Shown: positions 16,920-25,869, numbered from the stretch's first letter. The stretch: DNA of 38,303 bases from Lamprocystis purpurea DSM 4197 (GCF_000379525.1 NZ_KB902362.1:1-38303); one strand, 5' to 3'. Program-made: numbers and translations. Notes: generated by a model not told the origin, from the letters alone.

Positions 16920-18050
16920 ATGTCTGCTGCGCCTCGCCCACTCGCGGTCTTTGCCTCGTTCTCCGGATCGGGTGGGGTGGAGCGCATGCTGATCAATCTG
17001 ATCCGCGGTTTTGTGGATTTGGGGCAACCGGTGGAGCTGGTCCTGGTGCGCGCCGCGAGTCCGCATCTGCGGCGTTTGCCGGATTCGGTTGAACAGATCC
17101 GATTGGATGCCCGTCACACCTTCCTGGCCGTCCCGGCGCTGGCGCGTTATCTGCGTGACCGTCGTCCGGCGGCCCTGCTGGTCGCCAAGGACCGGGCCGG
17201 CCGCACCGCGGTGTTGGCGCGCGCCTTGGCCGGCACCGCAACCCCGATCGTGCTGCGGCTCGGGACCAATCTCTCCACCGCCATGGCGGGTCGCTCCTGG
17301 TTCGACCGCTGGCTGCGCTACCTGCCGATCCGGCTGCTGTATCCGCGGGTCGACCGGATCGTTGCCGTCTCCGCCGGCGTGGCGGAGGACACCGCCCGCA
17401 TCGCCCGGCTGCCGCGGCAGGCGATTCTGGTCATCCGTAACCCGGTGATCACCCCGGAGCTGGCGGCCCAGGCGGCCCAGCCCTGCCCGCATCCCTGGCT
17501 GGACGATCCGGGAGTCCCCGCGGTCTGCGCGGCCGGCCGCCTGGAAGCCCAAAAGGACTTTCCGACCCTGCTCCGGGCCTTCGCCTTGGTTGCGCGGGAT
17601 CGCCCCTGTCGGCTCCTGATCCTGGGCGAGGGTAAGGCCCGCCCCCGTCTGGAGGCATTGATCGCTGATCTGGGATTGAGTGAGCGGGTGGCCTTGGTCG
17701 GTTTTCAGCGCAATCCCTATGCGTTTCTCGCGCGGGCCGCGCTGTTCGTGCTGTCGTCCGCGTGGGAGGGGTCGCCGAATGTGCTGACTGAGGCCATGGC
17801 GCTGGGCATCCCGGTGGTCTCGACCGATTGTCCCAGCGGACCGGCCGAAGTGCTGGACGGCGGGCGGTTCGGCCCCTTGGTGCCGGTGGGTGATGCGTTG
17901 GCGCTGGCCGCGGCGATGACGACGACGCTGGAGCGGCCGCTCCCCGGCGCGGTCCTGCGGTTGGCCGTGAGCGAGTATGAGCAGGGTCGTAGCGCCCGGC
18001 GCTATCTGGAGGCGCTGGGGTTGGGTGTGGCGGGTGCCCCGCGCCATTGA
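16920..18050 (+). CDS. Family 4 glycosyltransferase (GT-B fold)
   Basis: A 376-residue retaining GT4 transferase. The N-terminal domain begins LAVFASFSGSGGVERMLINL, in which SGGVERM is the donor/acceptor-side glycine loop of this family. The C-terminal domain has AAGRLEAQKDFPTLLRAFAL, LLILGEGKARPRLEALI, ALVGFQRNPYAFL, and the EX7E motif in SAWEGSPNVLTEAMALGIPV with VSTDCPSGPAEVL. There is no membrane segment, so it probably works at the inner face of the membrane on a lipid-linked glycan. Position next to the dTDP-rhamnose operon is suggestive of surface polysaccharide synthesis, but lutAB intervenes and the sugar is unknown. A possible -10 box TATGAT lies at 16882, without a good -35. Confidence 0.92.
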   Translation: MSAAPRPLAVFASFSGSGGVERMLINLIRGFVDLGQPVELVLVRAASPHLRRLPDSVEQIRLDARHTFLAVPALARYLRDRRPAALLVAKDRAGRTAVLARALAGTATPIVLRLGTNLSTAMAGRSWFDRWLRYLPIRLLYPRVDRIVAVSAGVAEDTARIARLPRQAILVIRNPVITPELAAQAAQPCPHPWLDDPGVPAVCAAGRLEAQKDFPTLLRAFALVARDRPCRLLILGEGKARPRLEALIADLGLSERVALVGFQRNPYAFLARAALFVLSSAWEGSPNVLTEAMALGIPVVSTDCPSGPAEVLDGGRFGPLVPVGDALALAAAMTTTLERPLPGAVLRLAVSEYEQGRSARRYLEALGLGVAGAPRH

Positions 18051-18190
18051 CTCCTTGTCGATGCGCAGTTGACCCGGCGACGGGCTGGCTGGCTTGCCAC
18101 GCGGAGTCGCGACGTGCTAAACACCCTTCGCTTTGTTCCGACGCTCTAGGCGCAGGGGCATAATCGGGACGTCCCAGCGTCCTGTGTTAC

Positions 18191-18237
18191 GCAAAGCAGC
18201 GCTTTGCGGACCGTGTTCCCAACTGGAAGTTCGGAAC
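18191..18237. repeat. Two adjacent hairpins upstream of the toxin-antitoxin pair
   Basis: GCAAAGC (18191-18197) pairs with GCTTTGC (18201-18207) around AGC. Immediately after, GTTCC-C-AACT-GGA-AGTT-C-GGAAC (18215-18237) forms a second hairpin, of the same type as the TCCA/TGGA-loop hairpins clustered at the right end of the window. The interval 18051-18308 holds no gene. Confidence 0.5.
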
Positions 18238-18308
18238 GAGAAGGACGGGATGCAGCGAAAACCATAACGCATTCGCTCCCCGTCGCAATGCAACCGGAGC
18301 TTCGATCA

Positions 18309-18551
18309 ATGACCGAATGGCGCAACCGTATCACCGTGGACCCCGAGGTGCTGGTCGGCAAACCGATCGTCCGTGGCACCCGCATCTCCGTGGAACTACT
18401 GCTGGACCGGCTCGGGGACGGCTGGAGTGTCGAGCAGATCCTTGATGCCTATCCACGGCTGAGCCGCGAAGATGTGCTGGCGGCGATCAACTTTGTCAGC
18501 GAGGTCTTCCGTGAGGAGCGGTTCATCGCGGTAGCGAAGGCGAGTGTATGA
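18309..18551 (+). CDS. DUF433-family antitoxin (VapB45-like)
   Basis: An 80-residue DUF433 protein. The family signature is clear: ITVDPEVLVGKPIVRGTRIS followed by VELLLDRLGDGWSVEQILDA and YPRLSREDVLAAINF. DUF433 proteins carry a helix-turn-helix fold and act as antitoxins beside DUF5615/PIN-like toxins. The stop overlaps the start of the next gene as ATGA, the usual coupling. The ATG at 18309 is preceded by CCGGAGCTTCGATCA, a moderate ribosome binding site; a longer in-frame start at 18204 would run through the hairpins and is unlikely. The pair is probably self-regulated through antitoxin binding to the upstream region. Confidence 0.9.
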   Translation: MTEWRNRITVDPEVLVGKPIVRGTRISVELLLDRLGDGWSVEQILDAYPRLSREDVLAAINFVSEVFREERFIAVAKASV

Positions 18552-18928
18552 GGCCGCGACTGCTGCTGAACGAGAACATGCCGATCCCGGCGGCACGACG
18601 CTTGCGCGCGGCAGGCTGGGAGGTACTGCACATCGCCGAGCAGTGCGCGAGCGTGACCGACGAGGCCGTGATGGCGCTGGCCTGCGCAGAGGCCCGTTGG
18701 CTGATCACCTTTGACCGCGATTATGGCGAGCTGGTGTTCCAACAGCACCTGCCACCGCCGCCGCTGATCCTGTTGCTGAGAGTAGCGTCCTACCAACCCG
18801 AGGAACCGGCGCGATGGGTCGAGGATCTCTACGCGAGTGGCGCATTGTTGGAAGGGCATTTCTGCGTCTTCGACGGCGAGACCCTCAGGCGCCGGCCGTT
18901 GGCGAACAAGCCAAGTCGGGCGCATTAG
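18548..18928 (+). CDS. DUF5615-family PIN-like toxin
   Basis: A 126-residue protein of the DUF5615 (Mut7-C-related PIN-like) family, presumed ribonuclease toxin. Acidic active-site positions expected of the fold appear as LLLNENMPIPAARRLRAAGW near the N-terminus (N-E), TDEAVMALACAEARWLITFD in the middle and DRDYGELVF after it. RVASYQPEEPARWVEDLY and GHFCVFDGETLRRRPL make the C-terminal half. It directly follows and overlaps the DUF433 antitoxin by four bases. Compared with the other two toxin-antitoxin loci in the window, which are broken, this pair looks complete. Target RNA is unknown. Confidence 0.88.
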   Translation: MRPRLLLNENMPIPAARRLRAAGWEVLHIAEQCASVTDEAVMALACAEARWLITFDRDYGELVFQQHLPPPPLILLLRVASYQPEEPARWVEDLYASGALLEGHFCVFDGETLRRRPLANKPSRAH

Positions 18929-19105
18929 CGTCAGCGCGACGTTTAGTGTCATCCGGTTACCCTGGTGCGGCTCGGCGCTGCCCAACGAAAAAGATCCGCG
19001 GCGGCGTTTCCTCAGGCGTTTATCAGAGGCAGGTGTCGGAGCGACAAAGGCGACACTGAATACGTGGCGAGCCGCGCCGCGCCAATCCGGCCTGATTTGG
19101 CCACG

Positions 19106-20026
19106 TTATCCGCCCATCACTTGAGCGCTTGCAGATTCGCCCAGGCGGGTGACACTGAGGCTCTCGATCAGTTCAGGGGTTTCGCCGGTGCCCTTACTCG
19201 TGTGCCGGATCGGACTCACATCACCGGCGTCGCGTCCGACGGCGACCCGGATATAGGTATCATCGGCGACCAGGGCGAAGGCGGGGTCGAAACCGCGCCA
19301 ACCGACACCCGGAATCAGCGCTTCGACCCATTGATGCAGGGTCTGGGGGCGCGGTTTGGTTCCAGGCGGTGCCTCGTCATCGGGTTCGAAGTAAGCGGCG
19401 TCCTGGTAGCCGGAGACGAAGCGCGCCGGCCAGCCCCAGCCCCGCAGGACGGCGATCAACAGGTGGGCCAGGTCGGCAGCGGTGCCGTGGCCGGCGTCGA
19501 ACAGGGCGGTGAGGGTGGCGACTGAACTGGCCGCGGCCGGGTCGAATGCGGTGAAAGCGTGGACCCAGGCCGAGGCCTCCTGCACCTGGGTCAGGACCGG
19601 TATGTCATCCCGCCAGGCCGGCAGCGGCTGTCCGCCGATCTCGGCCGGCAGCGCCGGTGTCAGCGGCCCTTGATGGTAGACGAAGTCCCACAGGCGCGGC
19701 GCCTGATGCAGGCTATCCGCCAACCAGGCGCGCTCCCGCGCCGGGGTGATCGCCTCGTAGTCGAAGGGGTTGGCCAGTCGGGTTTCGACCTCCGCGGTGA
19801 GTTTGAACGCGAGCGCTCGATGGGCATCGAGCACGGAAAAGTGATGCGACAGATTGCCGAAACCGTCGTAGCGGGCCACGGGGATTGCGTCCGGTGAGAC
19901 GCTCAGGTCCAGGCTGACCAACGCTTGGGCGCTGTCCTCCCAAGGCGCGAGGCGCACCTGGACATGATGCTCCCGCACCGGGGCGGGGAATTGGATGCGA
20001 CAGTCACGCTCGATCCGATAGTTCAC
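19106..20026 (-). CDS. Transglutaminase-like protein lacking the expected catalytic cysteine
   Basis: A 306-residue protein of the bacterial transglutaminase-like family that travels with alpha-E and circularly permuted ATP-grasp proteins. The N-terminal beta domain (about 1-85) is typical. In the core the family consensus around the nucleophile, G-V-C-Q-D-F-A-H, reads GTAADLAH at 181-188, so Ala183 stands where Cys should be. The His (LHQWVEALIPGVGW, His231) and Asp (GFDP, Asp247) of the triad are kept, as is ARFVSGYQ. It therefore probably cannot act as a cysteine protease or transferase and may be a binding or regulatory homologue. The start is GTG, overlapping the alpha-E stop as GTGA. 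Last gene of the three-gene operon. Confidence 0.9.
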   Translation of the reverse strand: MNYRIERDCRIQFPAPVREHHVQVRLAPWEDSAQALVSLDLSVSPDAIPVARYDGFGNLSHHFSVLDAHRALAFKLTAEVETRLANPFDYEAITPARERAWLADSLHQAPRLWDFVYHQGPLTPALPAEIGGQPLPAWRDDIPVLTQVQEASAWVHAFTAFDPAAASSVATLTALFDAGHGTAADLAHLLIAVLRGWGWPARFVSGYQDAAYFEPDDEAPPGTKPRPQTLHQWVEALIPGVGWRGFDPAFALVADDTYIRVAVGRDAGDVSPIRHTSKGTGETPELIESLSVTRLGESASAQVMGG

Positions 20027-20985
20027 GGCTCGTCCCCCAGATGCGCCTCGAAGTAGTCGCTTTGGAGGGCGGTGGTCAGGTCAGCCAGCAACTCCAGGAA
20101 CCGGTCGAGATATTCGTGTAACCCGCGGTCCAGGATGTCGGTCGCGGTGACGCCGGTGAGGTGTCCGCGTAACGCGTCCAAGGCCTGCGGGACTGTCCCC
20201 TGTTCCACGTAACCGATGCGCTTGACGGCGCGCTCCATGCCGTCGAGACAATAGGTCAGCGAGCGCGGAAAGTCCGGATTCAGGACGACGAATTCCACGA
20301 CCTCGATGGGGCGGATGCCGCCGTGGTATTCGCGCCGGTAGGACTCGAAGCCGGAGAGTGATTTGAGCAGGGCGCCCCACTGATAATAGTCGAGCGGGGA
20401 GCCGACCATGCTCACATCCGGGAGCAGCAAATGATAGCGCACATCAAGAATGCGGGCGGTCATGTCCGCGCGTTCCTGAAGGCTGCCGAGCACGGTGAAG
20501 CCATAGGCCTCGCCGCGCATCATGGTGCTCTGGGCGATGCCGAAGAAGGTGGCGACCTCGCGGTGCACAAAGGCATAGAACTCGGCTGCCCGCCATGGCT
20601 GGAGCGTGGTTTTCAGGTGCTTGTCGGCCGAGAGCCAGAATTCGTTGATCGCCTCCCACATGGCGTTGGAGATGCGGTCGCGCACCACCCGGGCGTTCTC
20701 GCGCGCCAGGCGCAGGCTGTTGTAGAGCGAGCCGGGATTATCCTTGCCCTGGGTCAGCAGGTGGATGACGCGCTGCACCGTCACCCGTTTGTCCGGGTAG
20801 CGGATGGGGTAGATTTCATCAGCGCCGACGATGTTCAGCAGCGGCTGCCACTGCATCTCCTCGGTGGCGTCTTCGTCCGCCTCCAACATATAGACGACAT
20901 TGATATCCAGGATGCGTGCAGTGCCGTCGACACGCTCCAGATTGCGTGTCATCCAATAGAGCGATTCGCCGATACGACTCAACAT
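20023..20985 (-). CDS. Alpha-E (DUF403) domain protein
   Basis: A 320-residue all-helical alpha-E protein. It opens with the family signature MLSRIGESLYWMTRNLERVD and GTARILDINVVYMLE; further matches are RENARVVRDRISNAMWEAIN, VATFFGIAQSTMMRGEAYGF and VEFVVLNPDFPRSLTYCLDG. These proteins almost always lie between a circularly permuted ATP-grasp ligase and a transglutaminase homologue; the set has been predicted to make and cleave a peptide, but the product is not known to me. The gene is coupled to the following one by a four-base overlap and separated from the ATP-grasp gene by 117 bases containing a hairpin. Confidence 0.93.
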   Translation of the reverse strand: MLSRIGESLYWMTRNLERVDGTARILDINVVYMLEADEDATEEMQWQPLLNIVGADEIYPIRYPDKRVTVQRVIHLLTQGKDNPGSLYNSLRLARENARVVRDRISNAMWEAINEFWLSADKHLKTTLQPWRAAEFYAFVHREVATFFGIAQSTMMRGEAYGFTVLGSLQERADMTARILDVRYHLLLPDVSMVGSPLDYYQWGALLKSLSGFESYRREYHGGIRPIEVVEFVVLNPDFPRSLTYCLDGMERAVKRIGYVEQGTVPQALDALRGHLTGVTATDILDRGLHEYLDRFLELLADLTTALQSDYFEAHLGDEP

Positions 20986-21022
20986 CCCCTGGGCTCCGGG
21001 AGGTATCTAATAAAGACGTTCA

Positions 21023-21083
21023 GCCGCGGTTGAACGCCACTGGACGCACATCACGAGGTGCGTTCAGTCGCCTCGACCGCGGC
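21023..21083. repeat. Two-tier hairpin between the ATP-grasp and alpha-E genes
   Basis: Outer arms GCCGCGGT (21023-21030) and ACCGCGGC (21076-21083) are perfectly complementary. Inner arms TGGACGCAC (21041-21049) and GTGCGTTCA (21058-21066) pair with one wobble. The structure sits in the 117-base gap within the operon and could set the relative output of the upstream and downstream genes. Confidence 0.55.
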
Positions 21084-21102
21084 CTTCTTGGTAGGAACCG
21101 CA

Positions 21103-22575
21103 TCAATCGGCCAACACCCAGGTGTCTTTGCTCCCGCCGCCTTGGGAGGAATTGACCACCAGTGAGCCCTTGGTGAGGGCCACCCGGGTCAGACCGCCGG
21201 GCACCACCTGAATGCCGTCGCCATAGATGATGAAGGGGCGGAGATCCAGGTGACGGGACTCCAGTTCACCGTCCAGGTAGCAGATGTGGCGTGACAACTG
21301 GACGACCGGTTGGGCGATATAGTTGCGCGGATTATCAGCGATCTTCTTGGCGAACTCGGTCCGCTGGGACGCTGTCGACGAGGGCCCCATCAGCATGCCG
21401 TAACCGCCCGACTCGGCGACCGCCTTGATCACCATGCGCTCCATATTGTCGAGCACATAGGCGCGGTCCTGATGGTCGGTCATCTGGTAGGTCGGGACGT
21501 TCTGCAGGATCGGTGACTCGCCGAGATAGTAACGGATGATCTCCGGGACATAGGCATAGACCGCCTTGTCGTCGGCAATCCCGCTGCCGGGAGCGTTCAC
21601 CAGGGCCACATTGCCGGCCCGCCAGGCATCGATGACACCGGCCACACCCAGGGCCGAATCGGAGCGGAACACCAGGGGGTCGAGGAAGTCGTCGTCGACC
21701 CGCCGGTAGATCACGTCGACCCGGCGCAGACCGTGGGTGGTCTTGAGGTAGACCTTGTCGTTCTTGCAGACCAGGTCGCGGCCCTCGGCCAGTTCGACAC
21801 CCATTTCCTTCGCCAGGAAGGTGTGCTCGAAATAGGCTGAGTTGAAGATCCCCGGGGTCAGCAGGACGATGGTGGCATCATCGGGGCCGCGGGGTGCGAG
21901 GAAGCGCAGTGCCTGCAGCAGCAGGGCCGGGTAGTGTTCCACCCGCCGGACCTTATAGCGAGCGAAGAACTCGGGGAGGATGCGCCGCTCCACCATGCGG
22001 TTTTCGATCATGTAGGAGACGCCGGACGGCGTGCGCAGATTGTCCTCGAGGACCAGATAGCGCCCCTCCTCATCGCGAATCAGGTCGACCCCGCTGATAT
22101 GGGTGTAGATGTCGTGTGGTGGGTCGATGTCCATGATCTCCCGGCGAAAGTCTTTGCCGCGGTAGATCAGTTCCGGAGGCACGACCCCGTCTTTCAGGAT
22201 GCGCTGGCCGTGGTACAGGTCTTTGAGGAAGAGATTCAAGGCGCGGATGCGCTGCTTGAGCCCAGCCTCCAGCATGGTCCATTCAGCTGCCGTGATGATG
22301 CGCGGCAGGATGTCGAAGGGCCAGACCCGTTCGATGCCTTCGTCTTCGTTTGCGTAGACCGTGAAAGTCACGCCTTCGGTATGCAGCGCGAGATGTGCCT
22401 CGTGGGCCTTGGTCCCCAGCATCTGCTGCCCGGTGGTCTGGATGTGCTCCCACATGGGGAGGTAGTGGTCACGAGGGCGGAAGTTGTCGCCGTAGAACTC
22501 GTGATAGGCCATCGCGGGGCCGGCGCCGTTGGCCTGGGCTTGGACGGCGCCGCTGGATTGAAATTGCCTCAGCAT
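21103..22575 (-). CDS. Circularly permuted type 2 ATP-grasp protein (DUF404/DUF407)
   Basis: A 490-residue circularly permuted ATP-grasp ligase homologue. Signatures: FTVYANEDEGIERVWPFDIL, PRIITAAEWTMLEAGLKQRI, RALNLFLKDLYHGQRILKDG, GVDLIRDEEGRYLVLEDNLR followed by TPSGVSYMIENR, and NAPGSGIADDKAVYAYVPEI. Near the end are VIKAVAESGGYGMLMGP and HLDLRPFIIYGDGIQVVPGG, typical of the family. ATP-grasp enzymes join a carboxylate to an amine with acyl-phosphate chemistry; the substrate here is unknown. It is the first gene of the operon with the alpha-E and transglutaminase-like genes. The start could instead be the ATG for MAYHEFYG, 21 codons later, since the first residues are low-complexity. A possible -10 box lies 34 bases before the start. 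Confidence 0.94.
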   Translation of the reverse strand: MLRQFQSSGAVQAQANGAGPAMAYHEFYGDNFRPRDHYLPMWEHIQTTGQQMLGTKAHEAHLALHTEGVTFTVYANEDEGIERVWPFDILPRIITAAEWTMLEAGLKQRIRALNLFLKDLYHGQRILKDGVVPPELIYRGKDFRREIMDIDPPHDIYTHISGVDLIRDEEGRYLVLEDNLRTPSGVSYMIENRMVERRILPEFFARYKVRRVEHYPALLLQALRFLAPRGPDDATIVLLTPGIFNSAYFEHTFLAKEMGVELAEGRDLVCKNDKVYLKTTHGLRRVDVIYRRVDDDFLDPLVFRSDSALGVAGVIDAWRAGNVALVNAPGSGIADDKAVYAYVPEIIRYYLGESPILQNVPTYQMTDHQDRAYVLDNMERMVIKAVAESGGYGMLMGPSSTASQRTEFAKKIADNPRNYIAQPVVQLSRHICYLDGELESRHLDLRPFIIYGDGIQVVPGGLTRVALTKGSLVVNSSQGGGSKDTWVLAD

Positions 22576-22997
22576 GGTGCGAATGTCCGTGCGATCGATG
22601 ATCTTAGCTGTATAAAGGCAAAAATCATGCCATGTAGTTATTCATTCGCCGACTCCTTGATGGTGCCGCGTAAGCCACGGTTAAACAGTCGAGTGCCCGG
22701 CTGTGCTCGCGGCGTCCGGCCCGGCGGATGCCCTGAGCGGAGGGCATCGTACGGCCGATCGGCGCCCCAGGATCGCGCGGTGCGACCGGTTGGGGGCTGA
22801 ATTGGTGCGGGTTCAGGATGGAGCGGTGTCGATGCTGCCGTCCCGTTCCGGTTTGGTCTGGTCGGGCGCGGCGACCCCAAGGTTCGCGTCGGCAGGCGTG
22901 CCAGGTGTCTGACCTGGGCCCGGCAGCGGCGCGGGATCGGCGGGATCCAGCGCAACAGGCCGGCTTGTTATCGTTTCTTGATAAACGAACAATCTGC
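22576..22997. other. Intergenic region between sbcB and the ATP-grasp operon
   Basis: These 422 bases hold no gene that I can support. GATGCCCT and AGGGCATC (about 22730-22751) form a perfect eight-pair hairpin with a six-base loop, which may end the sbcB transcript. An AT-rich stretch near 22600-22650 probably holds the promoter of the ATP-grasp operon. Confidence 0.5.
22609..22614 (-). promoter_or_regulatory. Possible -10 box for the ATP-grasp operon
   Basis: On the minus strand the sequence TATACA lies 34 bases before the ATP-grasp start codon, within a locally AT-rich segment. The hexamer 17 bases further upstream (CTACAT) matches the -35 consensus poorly, so this is tentative. Confidence 0.25.
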
Positions 22998-24449
22998 TCA
23001 GTCCCCCGCGTCCATCAGGGTCTCGGCCCAAGCAGCCAAGGCCTCGATGAGTCGGCGTTTGGCTGGATCTGCGGCATGGGTTTGCGCGAGGACGGCGAGG
23101 CGTTCTTCGTATCGCTCCAGGTCGATACTGCCGCCGCCGGCCGGATCGGTGAGCCGGGTCAGGCGCCACGCGGCCCACTGCTCCCGCTCGTCCGGGGTCA
23201 GCGACAGCGGCCAGTTACGGGCGCGGTAGCGGAAGACCATTTCGGGCAGTCGTGGGTCATCGAAGCGAAGCCCGCCCCGTGCCAGTTCGTCAGGGGTGAG
23301 TCGACGCAGGTTCTCCAGTCGCCGCCGATCGGCATCGGTGAAGAAACCGCCGGTGTAAAGCATCAGGTCGGGGTCCGTATCGGCCGGATCCTTGGCGCCG
23401 CCGGATGCTCGCTGGTGCACCGCTTGCACGCGCTCGCGGATGGCCACCGCATGAGTCTTAATGATTTGTGTGCCGCGAGCCACCTGGTCCAGGTCGATGG
23501 ACCAGCGCGCCGCCGCCTCAGCGCTCAGGGTCTTCATCGGCGCGAGGACCGGCGCGCGGTTCAGATGCACCGATTTCAGCGGGACCCGGGCCGTCCCCTG
23601 GGGGAGATCGGCCAGCGGGGTGAAGAGGCGCCGACGCAGTTCGTCCGCCGACAGATCGAGCAACAGCGTCGGGTCCGCGCGCAGATCGAAACAGATGATT
23701 TCGTTGGCGTTGGTGGGGTGGGCCGCGACCGCCAGGATCGGGGCGATACATCCCTGTGCGGCCGGAAAACGCGACGAGGCGTGCAGCAGGGGTTCGCCCT
23801 GATCGAGCAGCGCGCGCACCTGTTTTTTGTCGCGTAACGTCAGGGCGTAGTCGAAGAGTCGCGGCTGGGCCTGGCGCAGGAGTTTGGCCAGGGCGATCGT
23901 GGCCTGCACATCGGCCAGCGCGTCGTGAGCGCCCTCGTGGGGAATGGCGTTCGCGCGGGCGAGGTCTTCGAGCCGGAAGGAGGCGGTGCCATCGTCGCGC
24001 AACGGCCAATGAATCCCCGCGGGTCTCAGCGCTTGAGCCAAACGCAGGGTGTCGATCAGGTCCCAGCGGGAGTTGCCGTTCTGCCACTCTCTGGCATAGG
24101 GGTCCAGCAGATTGCGGTACAGGAGGTTGCGTGTGACCTCGTCATCGAACCGCATGCTGTTGAAGCCGACGCCGCAGGTATTCGGGGCACCCAGTTCCGC
24201 GACGATGGCGGCGGCAAACTGGGCCTCGATCAGGCCTTTTTCGTCGGCGAACTGGGGCGTGATGCCGGTGATCAGACAGGCATCCGGCTGGGGCAGCAGA
24301 TCAGCCGTCGGGCGGCAGTAGACGACCAGGGGCTCACCGATCGGACGCAACTGCGCATCGGTGCGCAGACCGGCGAACTGACACGGGCGATCCCGGCGCG
24401 GATCGGTGCCCCAGGTTTCGTAGTCGTGCCAGTAGAAAGTGGTGGTCAT
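22998..24449 (-). CDS. sbcB: Exodeoxyribonuclease I
   Basis: A 483-residue single-strand 3'-5' exonuclease that degrades DNA from free 3' ends and trims recombination intermediates. It is a DEDDh enzyme: FYWHDYETWGTDPRRDRPCQ holds the first acidic pair, VGFNSMRFDDEVTRNLLYRN the second, and EGAHDALADVQATIALAKLL the catalytic His-Asp. The SH3-like and helical C-terminal extension of ExoI follow (LNRAPVLAPMKTLS, about 320, to the end). Length matches E. coli SbcB (475). The ATG at 24449 gives the usual N-terminus. It stands alone, upstream of it lying a 94-bp repeat element and the end of the rplS operon. SbcB counteracts the RecF pathway, in which RecQ, also encoded here, works. Confidence 0.96.
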   Translation of the reverse strand: MTTTFYWHDYETWGTDPRRDRPCQFAGLRTDAQLRPIGEPLVVYCRPTADLLPQPDACLITGITPQFADEKGLIEAQFAAAIVAELGAPNTCGVGFNSMRFDDEVTRNLLYRNLLDPYAREWQNGNSRWDLIDTLRLAQALRPAGIHWPLRDDGTASFRLEDLARANAIPHEGAHDALADVQATIALAKLLRQAQPRLFDYALTLRDKKQVRALLDQGEPLLHASSRFPAAQGCIAPILAVAAHPTNANEIICFDLRADPTLLLDLSADELRRRLFTPLADLPQGTARVPLKSVHLNRAPVLAPMKTLSAEAAARWSIDLDQVARGTQIIKTHAVAIRERVQAVHQRASGGAKDPADTDPDLMLYTGGFFTDADRRRLENLRRLTPDELARGGLRFDDPRLPEMVFRYRARNWPLSLTPDEREQWAAWRLTRLTDPAGGGSIDLERYEERLAVLAQTHAADPAKRRLIEALAAWAETLMDAGD

Positions 24450-24541
24450 GGCTCGGACGGTGCGGTGCCGGTGTGATGACCGGGTGCGTTATCGGGTTAC
24501 GAAAAACGAGAAACCAACAACGACAGAGACCCGCCGGGTCC

Positions 24542-24636
24542 TATAGCCTTCGGACGTGATAACCGGACGTAGGGGCGGGTTTCAAACCCGCCCCTACACG
24601 AAGGTCTGTCTGGATATCAGGTGCGAACACTCTATC
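24542..24636 (-). mobile_element. 94-bp MITE-like element, copy D
   Basis: Inverted relative to copies A-C. It starts TATAGCCTTCGG, holds the central palindrome, and ends GGATATCAGG with a degraded right terminus (CTCTATC in place of GCTATA). It lies between the end of rplS and the start of sbcB, about 90 bases before the sbcB ATG, so it is inside the probable promoter region of sbcB and the terminator region of the rplS operon. Confidence 0.82.
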
Positions 24637-24721
24637 AAGACGCCAGGGGCCGCGGACGACGTGCCGGGCGCCGGTGTTACCGTCGCCGGTCCGGCGCAAT
24701 CGTCCGTGTGACGCCGCTTGG

Positions 24722-25066
24722 CTAGACCTTTTCCTTGATGCGGGCCGCCTTGCCGGTGAGTCCGCGCAGGTAATAGAGCTTGGCGCGACGCACGTCGCCC
24801 CGGCGTTTGACCTGGATCTCGGCGACGGCCGGGCTGTAGGTCTGGAAGACGCGCTCGACACCCTCGCCGTGAGAGATCTTGCGAACCGTAAAGGCCGAGT
24901 TGAGGCCGCGGTTGCGCTTGGCGATCACGACACCCTCGAAGGCTTGAAGACGCTCGCGTTCGCCCTCCTTCACCTTGATCTGGACGACAACGGTATCGCC
25001 GGCGGCGAAGTCCGGGACTTCGCGGTTCATCTGCTCTTGATCGAGCTGTTGAATGATATTGCTCAT
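24722..25066 (-). CDS. rplS: 50S ribosomal protein L19
   Basis: A 114-residue L19, which sits at the interface of the 30S and 50S subunits. [60 protein letters not shown] and [20 protein letters not shown] are all canonical. It is the last gene of rpsP-rimM-trmD-rplS and lies 56 bases after trmD, the standard gene order in Gammaproteobacteria. Confidence 0.98.
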   Translation of the reverse strand: MSNIIQQLDQEQMNREVPDFAAGDTVVVQIKVKEGERERLQAFEGVVIAKRNRGLNSAFTVRKISHGEGVERVFQTYSPAVAEIQVKRRGDVRRAKLYYLRGLTGKAARIKEKV

Positions 25067-25122
25067 GATTTCCTAAGCTCCTGTTCTCAGACTTGTTCTG
25101 ACCCTTCTCCCGATCCCTGTGA

Positions 25123-25869
25123 TCAGGCCTCGGGGTCTTCACGGGCCTGCATAAATTCATCGAGCAGCGCCTGATCCGCCGGGGTCAGACCACGTCGCTG
25201 CAGCAAATCGGGCCGTCGCAGCCAGGTTCGCCCGAGGGACTGGCGCCGCCGCCAGCGGGCGATCTGTGCATGGTCGCCGCCGACCAGCACGGCCGGGACC
25301 GCCGCGCCGTCGATTGTCTCCGGGCGCGTATAGTGCGGGTGGTCCAAGAGTCCATCGGAATGCGAATCCTGCTCCGCGGATTGGGCATGGCCCAAGGCTC
25401 CCGGCAAGAGCCGGATCACCGCATCCATGACGACCATCGCTGCCAACTCGCCGCCACTCAGAACGTAATCACCGATCGACCATTCCTCGTCGACATGGCC
25501 CTGGATCAAGCGTTCGTCGATTCCCTCATAACGACCTGCGACCAGTATCCACCCGCTCGATCGCGCCAGTTCACCCATGGCCGCCTGATCCAGCAGGCGC
25601 CCCTGAGGCGAGAGGTAGGCCACCCGGCTCTCCGGTGCCTGCCCCCGTGCGGCAACAATCGCATCGCGCAGGGGCTCGACCTTCATCACCATACCCGGTC
25701 CGCCGCCGTAGGGGCGGTCATCGACCGTGCGGTGCACGTCACGGGTGAAATCGCGCGGGTTCCACAGGTGCAACCGCGCAATCCCGCGAGTCATGGCGCG
25801 ACCGGTGACTCCCTGATCCAGCAAGATCCGGAATAAGTCCGGGAACAGCGTGATCACGTCGAAACGCAT
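25123..25869 (-). CDS. trmD: tRNA (guanine-37-N1)-methyltransferase
   Basis: A 248-residue SPOUT-family enzyme that makes m1G37 in tRNAs, with S-adenosylmethionine, and so prevents +1 frameshifting. [20 protein letters not shown] is the usual start; [40 protein letters not shown] and [20 protein letters not shown] form the trefoil knot and cofactor loop. The C-terminal helical domain ends [17 protein letters not shown]. It follows rimM by 45 bases. Length and motifs are normal. Confidence 0.98.
   Translation of the reverse strand: MRFDVITLFPDLFRILLDQGVTGRAMTRGIARLHLWNPRDFTRDVHRTVDDRPYGGGPGMVMKVEPLRDAIVAARGQAPESRVAYLSPQGRLLDQAAMGELARSSGWILVAGRYEGIDERLIQGHVDEEWSIGDYVLSGGELAAMVVMDAVIRLLPGALGHAQSAEQDSHSDGLLDHPHYTRPETIDGAAVPAVLVGGDHAQIARWRRRQSLGRTWLRRPDLLQRRGLTPADQALLDEFMQAREDPEA

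Noticed and set aside
15999-18047. A 682-codon reading of lutA extending through the glycosyltransferase
   Set aside because: The upstream part is antisense to the GT4 gene; the CCG-domain protein begins MPNTVYFFG at 16736.
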